From positions 152,001 through 216,000 of the forward strand of contig BGZK01000731.1 of NCBI GenBank assembly GCA_005406025.1: a stretch of 64,000 nucleotides of DNA, in the 5' to 3' direction. The position numbers and the translations under genes are program-made. Positions 38,501 through 46,625 of this stretch are shown piece by piece. The notes beneath the pieces were generated by a model. It was not told the DNA's origin. It made no database searches and saw only the letters and a program-made list of their open reading frames with translations. The first letter of the stretch is position 1. Each line of letters begins with the position of its first letter. Source of the stretch: Eumeta japonica. Lineage: Eukaryota; Arthropoda; Insecta; Lepidoptera; Psychidae.

Positions 38501-41500
38501 ACCAAACCACAGAAAATGTTTTTTTTTCTTCCTTCTAGTAGTTATTCTTCACACCCTCCAACTATTTGCAAAAATATTCATTGGCAAAAAATTAAAAATC
38601 TGCGATTTTATTACCTGTATATACAGATTTTGATATACATATAATTTTCTGTATTTTGTAAATTTCTATTTGTTAGAAATTTCTATTGTCAACGATAACA
38701 TTAACTATTACACATTGAAAACGTATTATTTCCATAATGGCCAATCAGCATAAAAATCGTTACCGTGTGGTAATATATAATGTGACATTTTGGTACACGG
38801 ATTAATTAGACACTTCGGGAAAGAAGAAAAATCTCTTAGCACATTTCCTAGGATATATTCACGATCTCTTTGCTTTTTCTTATATCCGGTCGTTTGGATA
38901 AAAGTTGCGCGTTTTGACAATCTCAACATCCTGTCGTAGAGAATAAAACATTTTTCATACTTCCAACTCTTTCCAGCTCCCAACACGCACTCGGCTCGAG
39001 CGGAAGTGGCGGGGTTAACGCTCAAGTACCTCAAACGAAAGTAAAAGTTATAGCCAGTCATTGGGCACTGCTGACGAAAGTGAAAAATTAAAGCTATCAA
39101 ATATTATTAGATAGCTTTTTTTTGTATTTTCAATTATGGTTTAAAAATTTCAAAAATACAAGTTCAAATAGTTGACAATAGTTTAGTTTTCCCATCTATC
39201 GGCACCCCGAGCAATGACTTGATGATACAGTTTTACAATATTAAAATGATTAAAAACCCTTGATCCAACAACATTAATACAGGATTTTTTACCTTAACGT
39301 GCAAGATTTAGTAATGATTGAATTTCAGCGAAAATATTATCGACATGCTCTAAATTTCCAACGTCAGCCTAATATTTATTGAAATCACGAAGAGCATTTC
39401 CTAGAAGCTGATTGATATCCCACAAACTTTACATAATATCCGAATTTTCAAATTATTTGTTATTACAATTTATGCATTTATTGTCAAATCATTTTAAAAC
39501 ATAATTTTATCTATTATCATTACAACTATTTCGCATATTTTGCTTATCATTTATAGTAGAGATTCATAATATCTTTCTGTAAATGTTTTCGTTATAACTA
39601 TATAATAATGTAGAATTATACGTATGTTACGTATAATTCTTACATTATTATATAGTGAACCAGAACATTTCATTTCCGATGCAAATATTTTGATTATTGT
39701 ATTATTAAGATTTTTTTTTTTCATTACTATTAATCCAATATTTGTCTTACGGCTCATTGATTTTTGATTAGTAGTACCGAGATAACTAAATATTTTAAGG
39801 CAGACAAAAATATCAAATAAAAGTTGCGTAAATTTCTATTAAACCTCACAATGCAAATATTCCAAATACTACATATTAAGCGACATGAAATTACTTTTTG
39901 CTAAAACTAAGTGCCAATTTCAAATATAAAAAATATAATTTCTATTACACTGGTTATGCATACCAAAAATTAAACGCTCGAATAGGGTGCAACAAAATAC
40001 AATCTTAATTTTCATTCTTAAGTGTTTTTAAAGTAATAAGACTTTATTCGTTTTGTCCGACCGGTCCCAACGCACGTCCACATATACAAGCACACGGTCA
40101 CCGAGTCTAGTGATGGAGTAATCATTGGGTGACTCTCACCGCAGGCGCTGTCGCAGCACGTGTGGCACCGCGTGGAGGCCGCCGGCGACCGCCTCATGAC
40201 CGCCTACAGCACCATAGAGTTCGTGCTGAAGCCGCACTACTTCGTGCGCGGGAAAATCAAGGTGCCTGCCCTAGAACTCCTTACTGCCCTCCCCAGCGAC
40301 GATGCGCTGAAGCCTAGAATCGGGTTGCAGCCGAAATCGAAGCTGAGACCTTGGCTCGGCAAGCAGACTTCGTGTGCTGTAGTCCACACGACACAATCAA
40401 GAGCATGGAAATACTAAGTTTTATTTTACATGTTCATTTCGATGATGGAATTTTCATTTCATTATTGTCTATTCTTCTAATGAAGTATGAATATCTATGA
40501 AGTGTGGAAGAAATTATAATTCATGTAAAAAGTTTTTATATGAATTTCTGTGAGTTATAGACACACGAAAGTTCTAAAATACTTGTTATTTCTCAAATCA
40601 TGACACAAGAAAAAACTGTTAATTACCGAAATTCTAGATACAAAATTACTTCGTAAGTAAATAGATAGACGATTAATTAATTCTGTAGAAGCGTCATGTT
40701 CCATAAAAATATTATTACTGGTTAATATTCAGGACAATTTAATAGTAGCTGAGATATCTTTGCCTAAGTCTTAAATAAAAAGAAAATGTGAATAATAGAA
40801 AAATTAAATTACATCTTCTAACCTATAACTAAAATTCTTACAAATGGTAAATGCCCTTTATATTTAATATTGTTTTAGAACAACCTAATAGTAATGAAAA
40901 TTAATTCTGAATTTAATAATGGTTAGACATTGTTCTACTGTGAAAAAATATTATTACTAAATATTTACATAATACACTCCTGTTAGAGATTTATATCTGT
41001 TTTATGTGTTAAAAACCAAAAACGTATGTTATTTTGTTTTCTTCAGTATATTAATTTAATTAAAAAATAATATTCAGGAACAGGTTACTGTAATTGACAC
41101 TAATTTAAATGAATTAATTAACCGGACACGCATAAAAATTCATTAAAAAATAAAATCGAGTGTTATAAAAATGCTATCCATCCCTTACGAAAGGGTGGTT
41201 TTTGATCTTTATAAAGAATTACGTATTCAAAAAAAACCTAATTGATTTGTATAATTAATTTAACATCGATTTGAATTCCAACCGAAACTTGGCAAATTCG
41301 TTTTAAGATTTTACGATCATTAAGTCTATGGATTCGTTGTTTTTCACTTTATTTTCCATTAAAATTAATAAATACAATTCCATTTCAAGATTCGTTGCAC
41401 AGCCTACATATACAGCGTGTATTCGCAAAGCGTCGAGCTCAGCGCCGAAGAGGAACGGGTCCGGCCGTCACCCCCTGTACAGACGAAACAAAGGGAAGCC

Positions 41501-42081
41501 GTGGTCTTTCCCGTCCATCGCCCTCCTGAACCTGGTGAGGACCGAGGGAGGGAGCGAGACGGAATAATTAAATATATTATTCTCCCTCTTTCTCCTCTTC
41601 TTTTTACAACAATAGCTAATTTATATCAATGAAGGACAAAAAGCGAACATCAAATTAGTCAATTTCAGTACAAATCAGCTTAATGAACAATATTTGTATT
41701 AAAACAGTAGCATTTATTACAAGTTTGATAATTTAAATTTTTTTCAAAACACTTCTATATTCAATCAACGCATACATTCGAAAAGAATTATGACGAAGAA
41801 AAAGTATTTGAAACGCTACAGTGACTTTCTATTGCGTTATGTAACAAGTTCACTCCGTCGTGATTAATAGAATTTTTTCCCCGAAGCTGATAGTCAAACT
41901 AGATTAGGTTCCGAGTTTCGGCGATCTTAAATAATGTTTTTATGATGGTCTCTACGAGAGGCGAATGAAATAACGCGCGCTCCGCTTCGCAGGGGACGCC
42001 GCGCCCGGGCTGATGTCGGACGTGGCGCTTACGACCTTCTCCCTGGCGACGTCCCTCTGCCTGCCGACTGTCCTCAGATAA
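22782..42081 (+). CDS. beat: Beaten path (Beat) family Ig-domain protein, 3' five exons (partial gene)
   Basis: Five exons join without breaking frame (intron phases 1, 0, 0, 1) into a 206-residue C-terminal part of a Beat-type cell-surface protein. Joined residues 1-45 end an Ig domain with the motif GRYTCEVSADSPSFQTA; 46-135 form a second Ig domain with cysteines at 71 and 132; 136-178 are a linker rich in Pro, Glu and Arg; 179-206 are a short hydrophobic tail. Beat proteins are insect neuronal Ig-superfamily proteins that bind Sidestep-family receptors and guide motor axon defasciculation; that role is carried over from the family. The usual Ig tryptophan is replaced by Phe84/Phe85, and one N-glycosylation sequon (Asn81-Leu-Ser) is visible. 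The signal peptide and first half of Ig1 are not seen and probably lie upstream of the window. Which Beat paralogue this is cannot be told. The family call is strong, the exon ends are good predictions. Confidence 0.85.
23467..23495 (+). repeat. (TA)n microsatellite
   Basis: An uninterrupted AT/TA run of about 28 bases abuts the 'ctcacgcct' repeat. It fits the simple-repeat 3' tail of an RTE-type LINE on the minus strand. Confidence 0.9.
23496..23605 (-). repeat. RTE-type LINE 3' end
   Basis: The text 'cactcacgcctatttcccag' plus 'aagggtaagcaaagac' is the reverse of a well-known lepidopteran LINE 3' UTR (gtctttgcttaccc...ataggcgtgagt), and it joins directly to the (TA)n run. A second copy is at 28505-28580. 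Confidence 0.55.
24040..24335 (+). repeat. Tandem duplication, two units of about 147 bp
   Basis: The block 'attaaatcttaat' ... 'acccgaagcgtgactgtctt' ... 'tttgacaccacggta' at 24054-24151 recurs at 24201-24289 with about 95 percent identity by eye. Both units carry the same poly(T) start and 'aaaaaaaatgacgat' end. Confidence 0.8.
24470..24925 (-). pseudogene. RTE-like LINE ORF C-terminal domain, relic
   Basis: Read on the minus strand from about 24766, the frame gives MRSLRTMCRVSRKDRRRKSD, VRERCSLKEGVVTR, a stop, then RGMLWWFDHQETMNESRLIR, HIYKTKVCVGKVGKG and HPRKSYADHIGGILK. This order (MRxLR, RWFGHxERMxxxRLTK, GRPRKSxxDxI) is the C-terminal domain after the reverse transcriptase in a LINE group abundant in Lepidoptera. 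Stops and substitutions (WWFDH for RWFGH) show decay. A 187-codon plus-strand frame over the same bases is antisense noise and not a gene. The (TA)n-linked 3' end at 23496 may belong to the same insertion, separated by later insertions. Confidence 0.72.
25703..25836 (+). CDS. beat: beat internal exon: first half of Ig domain 2
   Basis: The acceptor is 'tttaatttcag'. The first two bases complete an Asp codon with the last base of the preceding exon, giving HVV-D-LPPSGP across the junction. Residues 46-90 read LPPSGPVLKGMKPRYRVGAR and then LHAECISQDALPPANLSFF. This is the Beat inter-domain signature (LPxxGPxIxGxKPRYRxGD) followed by the first cysteine of Ig2 (Cys71) and a P-P-A-N-L-S segment with an N-glycosylation sequon. 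The donor 'gtctgt' after GAA CCG is weak, but it leaves phase 0, as the next exon requires. The frame also stays open beyond the donor, so an intron-retention form would read on for about 65 residues; that is unlikely to be the main product. Confidence 0.85.
26770..26850 (+). repeat. Possible tRNA-like SINE fragment
   Basis: The string 'gtggtgactctatggttaaa' followed 32 bases later by 'cagggttcatttctgat' has A-box/B-box-like spacing. The match is weak and the stems do not close. Confidence 0.22.
27325..27490 (+). repeat. Interspersed repeat with degenerate GATTCC array, copy 2
   Basis: It starts 'actagctttcgtttatggtt' plus 'ccgcctg', the same head as the copy at 3332, and passes into 'gattccgattctacctttca'. 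The array is shorter than in copy 1. Confidence 0.5.
28505..28580 (+). repeat. 'ctcacgcctatagcccagcg' LINE 3'-end repeat
   Basis: This matches the lepidopteran LINE 3' UTR wording also seen at 23496-23605 (ctcacgcct...ccc...ggg(a)ta). It is a short fragment. Confidence 0.5.
28811..28925 (+). repeat. 'gaggggcaaatgggcagg' lepidopteran interspersed repeat
   Basis: The order 'gaggggcaaatgggcagg', 'tgatcaccgacgcccataga', 'cactcgaaatcacagaggag' follows a repeat found throughout moth and butterfly genomes. It is degraded, and no ends are visible. Confidence 0.5.
29186..29216 (+). repeat. (GT)n microsatellite
   Basis: A TG run of about 25 bases. Nearby, at 29257-29294, a 12 bp perfect hairpin (gaaatatggcca / tggccatatttc) is visible. 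Confidence 0.85.
29930..30060 (+). repeat. Dispersed repeat shared with 8875-9010
   Basis: It contains 'gattttctaaaatcggagta' plus 'aaaacaa', matching the 8.9 kb copy. The flanking text differs, so the family boundaries are uncertain. Confidence 0.4.
31260..31740. promoter_or_regulatory. Candidate intronic enhancer block A
   Basis: Several homeodomain-type cores occur (taattacacg, 'gattaattagctaacaagga', 'gaggtaatttgcg') among CpG-rich words such as 'cgtcgcgcttttcgcccggc'. There is no reading frame and no repeat hallmark, in an otherwise AT-monotonous intron. Conservation cannot be tested here. Confidence 0.35.
31928..31963 (+). repeat. Hairpin, 16 bp arms, 4-base loop
   Basis: The left arm aaacccttctatgggc pairs with gcccacagaagggttt across the loop gatt, with one mismatch. 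There is no T-run after it and no transcript context. Confidence 0.9.
32000..35169. other. Intron sequence without recognised genes
   Basis: Frames of 61-97 codons here match nothing known. A reverse-oriented GATTCC-type fragment (agaatcggaatcaaaagccg, about 33245) and a hairpin at 33837-33860 (aaagacattt / aaatgtcttt, loop catt) are the only structured items. Confidence 0.45.
35170..35420. promoter_or_regulatory. Candidate intronic enhancer block B
   Basis: A balanced-composition island ('cgccgatcgacgaaaattgc', 'gacgcgctaattcgaaaagg') lies in AT-rich intron. A 71-codon plus frame (35190-35405) starts MTSKETANLYSMRP; it has no family resemblance and no splice context, so a non-coding conserved block is at least as likely as a small protein. 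Confidence 0.3.
36146..36179 (+). repeat. (CA)n microsatellite
   Basis: A CA run of about 34 bases with two interruptions. Confidence 0.85.
37000..37720. promoter_or_regulatory. Candidate intronic enhancer block C (GC-rich, 0.7 kb)
   Basis: This is the largest unexplained GC-rich block in the window. It has octamer-like 'tatgcataaatatgcaagta' at about 37010, TAAA/TAAT homeodomain cores (ggcatataaattacgggctc, about 37574) and dense CpG (gccgctgcgccgctacctgc). No frame of useful length crosses it and it carries no transposon hallmark. It lies 2.4 kb before the third visible beat exon. Confidence 0.4.
38048..38260 (+). repeat. Degenerate GATTCC/CCGATTCTC array, copy 3
   Basis: Repeated words such as 'actccgattctagtcccgtt' and 'ctcaattccg' continue for about 200 bases. 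The antisense frame reads as alternating Gly/Ile/Glu/Asn/Arg (GIENVIRNGIENGTRIG), a signature of the repeat and not a protein. Confidence 0.6.
38275..38362 (+). repeat. Fold-back element, arms of about 36 bp
   Basis: The left arm begins gtcgtagagggacgcatatt and the right arm ends aagagtatgcgtccctctac plus gac. The arms continue through ttccat/atggaa to aaaacac/gtgtttt with two mismatches and a small bulge. The whole unit is 88 bases and begins right after the GATTCC array ends. Confidence 0.9.
38726..39100 (-). other. Unrecognised 124-codon frame, faint P450-like text
   Basis: The middle part reads YEKCFILYDRMLRLSKRATF and then GYKKKQRDREYILGNVLRDF. The spacing faintly recalls the segment between helices D and G in lepidopteran CYP3/CYP4-clan P450s. 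No P450 core motif (ExxR, heme-binding FxxGxxxC) is present and splice sites are not evident. At best it is an isolated exon fragment or pseudogene; it may well be chance. Confidence 0.15.
39598..39655 (+). repeat. Hairpin, 27 bp arms, 3-base loop
   Basis: The arms start ctatataataatgtagaatt and meet at 'acgta tgt tacgt'. The right arm has one extra base, and otherwise the pairing is perfect. Confidence 0.9.
40145..40261 (+). CDS. beat: beat internal exon: middle of Ig domain 2
   Basis: The acceptor 'ctctcaccgcag' opens phase 0 and the donor 'gtgcct' after GGG AAA ATC AAG closes phase 0. Residues 91-129 read ALSQHVWHRVEAAGDRLMTA, then YSTIEFVLKPHYFVRGKIK. The pattern (M)TAxxxIxFxLxxxHFxxGK matches the D-E strands of Beat Ig2, where family members have a short (hydrophobic)-x-(hydrophobic) strand, then H(Y/F)F, then G-(K/R)-(I/L)-K just before the second cysteine. 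The exon is GC-rich like the first visible one. The reading frame continues to a stop at 40417, but that extension lacks the expected cysteine, so splicing at 40262 is preferred. Confidence 0.8.
40262..41389 (+). other. beat intron (1.1 kb)
   Basis: A phase-0 intron between GKIK and IRCTA. The first 150 bases are GC-richer than the rest and keep the exon's frame open to 40417, but add no domain. No repeat is recognised. Confidence 0.75.
41390..41534 (+). CDS. beat: beat internal exon: end of Ig domain 2 and linker
   Basis: The acceptor is 'ccatttcaag' at 41388-41389. It opens phase 0 with ATT CGT TGC ACA GCC, giving IRCTAYIYSVYSQSVELSAE. Joined to GKIK of the previous exon this yields GKIK-IRCTA, the family's conserved F strand with the closing Ig2 cysteine (Cys132). 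More eye-catching AG sites at 41402 and 41415 would give the wrong phase or lose the cysteine. The remaining residues (VRPSPPVQTKQREAVVFPVH and PPEPG) form a proline-rich linker with no domain. The donor 'gtgagg' at 41535 leaves phase 1. Confidence 0.82.
41535..41992 (+). other. beat intron (0.46 kb)
   Basis: A phase-1 intron from gtgagg to cttcgcag. It contains a pyrimidine-rich patch at 41580-41605 and no other feature. Confidence 0.75.
41993..42081 (+). CDS. beat: beat terminal exon with GPI-signal-like tail
   Basis: The acceptor 'ccgcttcgcag' restores the frame from phase 1 (G|GG). The exon encodes GDAAPGLMSDVALTTFSLAT, then SLCLPTVLR and a TAA stop at 42079-42081. Small residues (GDAAPG) precede a hydrophobic C-terminus of about 18 residues ending one residue before the stop. 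That layout is expected of a GPI-attachment signal; there is no cytoplasmic tail. Several Beat paralogues are membrane-tethered and others are secreted, so this copy is inferred to be membrane-anchored. The hydrophobic run is short and contains several Ser/Thr, so a secreted form is possible. Confidence 0.78.
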
Positions 42082-42116
42082 TGCCGAAACGAGAAGCACA
42101 TCTCATAGATAGACCT

Positions 42117-42122
42117 AATAAA
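42117..42122 (+). terminator. poly(A) signal of the beat transcript
   Basis: A canonical AATAAA lies 36 bases after the TAA stop and is followed by 'tgcaataatgtgttcttg', a GT-rich downstream element. This implies a very short 3' UTR. AATAAA occurs often in AT-rich DNA, so its position just after the stop is the main support. Confidence 0.55.
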
Positions 42123-44453
42123 TGCAATAATGTGTTCTTGTACCGTTACGCGCCGCCACCTGAACTGTTTGTCTCTCTGACTGAAAAATCCTATATATTT
42201 TCAACTGTTGATACTTTGTAGTTGTGCCAACCCGAATTTATGTATTTCATTAAATGAAATACGTTGACCATCCAGATGTTTTTTTTTTTATTTCACCTCG
42301 CTATAAAACAATGCATCGACACATGTACATGTCTATATGGTGGATTAAATTGCACACTACGTGTTTTGTAATTACTGAAAATGGTTAAATTCATTACATT
42401 ACGTTATTTATTAAGATTATTTACCTTTGTTTTAATCGTGTTTTTTTACTATTTTGAAATCGACGCAATTTTTTCAAATAACTATTATTATTTAAAAATA
42501 TCATCAATGTCGAGAGCCGATAAAGTCTAAAAATGCTATGTAGAGGTGAGTTGTCAAATAACATACCTTACAGGTACAGATATTAAATTCATGAAAAAAA
42601 CATTTTTTGTTCCATATCATAAACAGTAACCAGAATATATTATATCATTGTAACTGATAGTAGAAGTCGTAAAAAAGACCCTACATTAGTCTAATATTTT
42701 TTATGTTATCATTATTAATATTGAATCGGCTAATGCAACATGTTTGTTTCAATATTTGATATGAAAAGATTTCATAAAAATATTATTCCTTATGTTCATT
42801 TACTGCCATGACAAATCAAGATATTTAACAACATAGCTTCAGCAACTTCGACAATTTCTTAGCTACTAAAATTACATACGTGCTATGATACAACATAGGT
42901 CACAAATTAGGATGACACGTGAAATCGGTGCCAGAGGGTGCGACGACACTCCAGGGGGCTGATTCCTGACTGATGTGATTTAATGTCTCATGTGGTATTG
43001 GCGGAAAACGTATAATAAAAACCGTAATTCGTATCATCAGACATAATAATTAGACGTATTCGGTACCTGAGAATGCAGTTTTCTTTCCTTCATCGACTTT
43101 TTCTCGGCCAATTTTTATTTTATCACATGAAACACTAAATCATATGATCCGAGAATCACCTCCAGGTTTGTGATATTATAATTCTAGACTGTTTTGTACA
43201 AATATCCCGCTACCAGTGCATCGAGACAGTGCAGCGTCAAGAGTTTGGACACGGATGGCGATTAAATGGTATAGAGTTATGAAATTATCTTATAATTCGA
43301 TTTCCGACACGCAAAGCGCCTTTCGCCACATTATTCATATATCTACGCACTATTGTTTATTGATTCTCCATGGAGTAAAGACCGACAGTTTGATATTTGT
43401 TGCAAAAAACGCTAACATTTTATTAAAATATTCTAAAATCTAAAATCCCAGTCTATTAAAATCCTATTGCTGACCGAAGATTCACGAATGGAATGAACAA
43501 GAAGAATGAATAATTTAGATAAATCTACCAACAATAACTCTTTAATATTGCTGGATTTTTGAACCAGATCACGGGATTTGATTTGAATTAATAAGCTTTC
43601 TTAATATTTTAAATAAATAACTATTAATACATGTTATCTATCTTGAAATTTGAATCTATGCCCCAGCTTTCAAATTTAAATCTAAGTTACTGCTCAAGGT
43701 TTTAAATTACCTTTCCGGAATAATTTGGAACAAGCATAAGAAAGCAGTTGAGTTTTTAAGCCTTATGTATATAGAATATTGCTTCTAAAATGTAGACTTT
43801 CTAAAGAAGTATCAATTGTTTTAAAAATATATAGTAAAAAAATGAAACTATGAAAACCTACAAATTATCAGCAAGATGTAGATCTATTGGCTGTATTCAA
43901 TATATGCAATATTATAATTTACTGAGATATAAAAGGTTAAAAGTTTTAACGTTTTTTTTTCTTATGTTAAAATTGTAAACCAATTGAATCGAAAATCATT
44001 CAATTTTCTTTTATCTTGTATGATTATAAATTGTTTTCAGTTATTTAGGTTGTGAATTGTGTACGTTCGTGAGAACAATATTTTTTGTAAAGACATGTTT
44101 GCAAAAATAAAACTAATATAACCGATATATAAACGAAATATGTTACATATTTGTATGATGCCTTTTCAATCTGTATACAGAAGGGTATGTAAAACAGATG
44201 CAGGTTTCTTGATCTTAAAATATCCTGTATTTATTAATATTTTACTATTATTATTTATTTAACGTTATGTCAACATATAATATTAATAAAAATAGATGTA
44301 GACATAGAACAATCACAACGATGTGAAAAATTCCAATCACCAGCAAGTGTAATATTTGCGAACGACCACTGTACCACATAGACGGTCAGACAAACAGATG
44401 CAACAGTGACTTAGGGCTCCGTTACGATCTAGCAGACTAAAAACCAACTTTGT

Positions 44454-44544
44454 TTTGGCAAACAATCGTTAAAGTACCCATCTACGCGAGAAGGGTAACG
44501 ATTATTTGCCAAATGGACACATCTGTCCATTTGCAATTATACAC
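44454..44544 (+). repeat. Two adjacent hairpins followed by a 12-bp direct repeat
   Basis: Hairpin 1 pairs tttggcaaacaatcgtta with taacgattatttgccaaa (44496-44513). Hairpin 2 (44513-44530) pairs atggaca with tgtccat. They are followed by 'aattatacaccg' twice in tandem. Confidence 0.8.
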
Positions 44545-46316
44545 CGAATTATACACCGAATAACTGGATCCGGTACAGACCTGTTTTTTATCTGAAAATT
44601 ATGTTACTAAAGTTTAACTTAAAGCTCTATTCTATCAAAACAAACAAACTACACTGAAGTTCTTTCGTTAAAATCATTAAAAAAAATGTTCTTAATAATA
44701 ATAAAAAGCTCTTTGTCGTGAACATCGGAATATTACCGTCTGCAAAAACCAACACAGGTCTTAGTTTGTCCGTTGACGCACCAGAAACCCGTATTCACGT
44801 ATGGGATTAGCAATCATCCCAACAGTTGCCATAAACGCACCCATTATCATATCCGTCCGGAAACCTTATTTTATAGTAACTACAAGTACGCAATAAATTA
44901 TCGATAAAGTTGCGATAAGGGAATGATCTTCTGATGCGATTATTGGGGTCGTTAAGTAACGACGATAGGGTCGGAAGCCCAAGAGATATGAGGACCGACC
45001 GGCTCAGAACATTTGTTGATGCTTACTAACCGACTGCGGCAAAGCGAAAAGGAGACTATTTTTATTTATAGTAGGTATGCTGAATTAGTGGCAAATGATA
45101 AATTCACTTACAAAATGAATTTTTCATTCTCTATTTTGTGACAGTAAATTTATGAGCAAATAGCATTTGAAGAAAACTCAAAGTTGCTAATACACGATGG
45201 GAACAGGTTTAAAATCAACGTATTCGAGATTTTATGTGAAAAATCGAGACACCCATATATTCTCAAAGTAGCAATTTGGTTTTTAATTGCATATTTATGA
45301 TAATCCAAGCAAACAATAATCGTCATCTTTGACAAAAATTATCGATAGATAATTATTTGGCAAAATAATGTTCAAATCGATCAACTTTTCAAAAAGTCAA
45401 CTGTTTGGAAAAAAATTTGAAGTATTTATTAGCTAATATAATTCAAAAAATCGGACAACCGTGTCTGAATGAATAATGAAATACAACCAAAAACCAATGA
45501 AATGTAAAACACAAATTCATTTGAAAGATAAATTGTCTAAATATCGTGATTTTTTCGACTCTTATAAAAATATACGTTTATGTATGGTTAGTAATATAGT
45601 TTAAAAGCATGGTTTTATTGTTTTCACAAATTTATGAAGACTGGATCAATTTTATTCCTTAAAGTCCAAAACGAAGCAAAATTATTTCTAATACGAACGT
45701 CATTATGTTTAATAGAGAAAAACAATTCCAATTAACCTGTACACTAATACAGACAGTTGCGAAGCACATTTATACATATACCTAATGCTCAGCCTCGAAG
45801 CAAAATTTTGCAAATACACAAAAAAAACAACGCAAGTAAATGTACATGGCATGTATTTTGAAATAGATAAGGAGCACAAAGAAAATATATTAGGTACAAG
45901 ATACGTACAATACTATAATAACACTGGTTCTTCCCCATAGTCACCTACAGGTTTTTTTTAAAATTGACGTCACATAAACTAACGACGGCCTAGATAATAA
46001 TCTTTCTACAGGACAACTCCTTTCGCATATTCAACTGACTTAGATAGCTGGTAAGGATTACCTATAGGGAGACTTGTATAGGGCGTCGTGCTAAAGTCAC
46101 TAAAGTGCATAAGCATAAGCCCTTTAAACAGTCAACGATTCATGACCTATGACTGAAGAATCATGCTTCACAGGCTTTGAAAGTATTAGGGACAGCGATT
46201 AGGAGGAGTGTGAGGTTTGGTTATTCGATACGCCACATGCCAGCGGTGAATGACTACGTGTATATACGAAAGTACGTTCATGCAAGCAAAGCTATAAAAT
46301 ATAGTAGTATTATAGT

Positions 46317-46625
46317 TTACCAAGACGTAGACGATGTCGGCTGCTTTGTAAGTGCCAAGTTATCGACGCTCAAGTATCTATGACGAAATTCATCCAGCAC
46401 GGACGCGCATGCGTAAGTAATAGCCGATGTGTCATACGTTTGGCTCGTATCCACAATGTCTGGTGCTTCGTAAATCTCCCCACACATCTGGCGAACGACA
46501 CGCCTTCCCGCTAGCACCGCCATGTACAATTCGTTTTTGGCAACTTCCTTCTTCGTTTGCGTTGAATTTATAATATGTATGTTGTATGAATATTTTTGTC
46601 TCGGTCGATATTTGACGCGTCGCAT
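46317..46625 (-). other. Unrecognised 102-codon minus-strand frame
   Basis: The frame opens MRRVKYRPRQKYSYNIHI and includes EVAKNELYMAVLAGRRVVRQ and YDTSAITYACASVLDEFRHR, with a balanced residue mix and a less AT-rich base composition than its flanks. No family is recognised and no promoter, splice or poly(A) context supports it. Confidence 0.2.

Larger units (their letters stand above)
25837..40144 (+). other. beat intron (14.3 kb), host of repeats and candidate enhancers
   Basis: A long phase-0 intron in the middle of Ig2. It holds interspersed repeats (27.3-30.1 kb), hairpins, and three CpG- and homeodomain-site-rich blocks that could be transcriptional control elements. Large introns carrying enhancers are common in insect axon-guidance genes. 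No second gene was recognised inside it. Confidence 0.75.

Noticed and set aside
38726..39100. Cytochrome P450 exon
   Set aside because: Resemblance is limited to a weakly conserved region, with no ExxR or heme motif and no splice support; kept only as a low-confidence note.
40129..40417. Open frames running through the third visible beat exon to a stop at 40417
   Set aside because: The read-through tail lacks the closing Ig cysteine and any domain; splicing to 41390 restores the family motif.
41403..41534. Shorter versions of the fourth visible beat exon starting at 41403 or 41416
   Set aside because: Wrong intron phase for the preceding exon, and Cys132 is lost.
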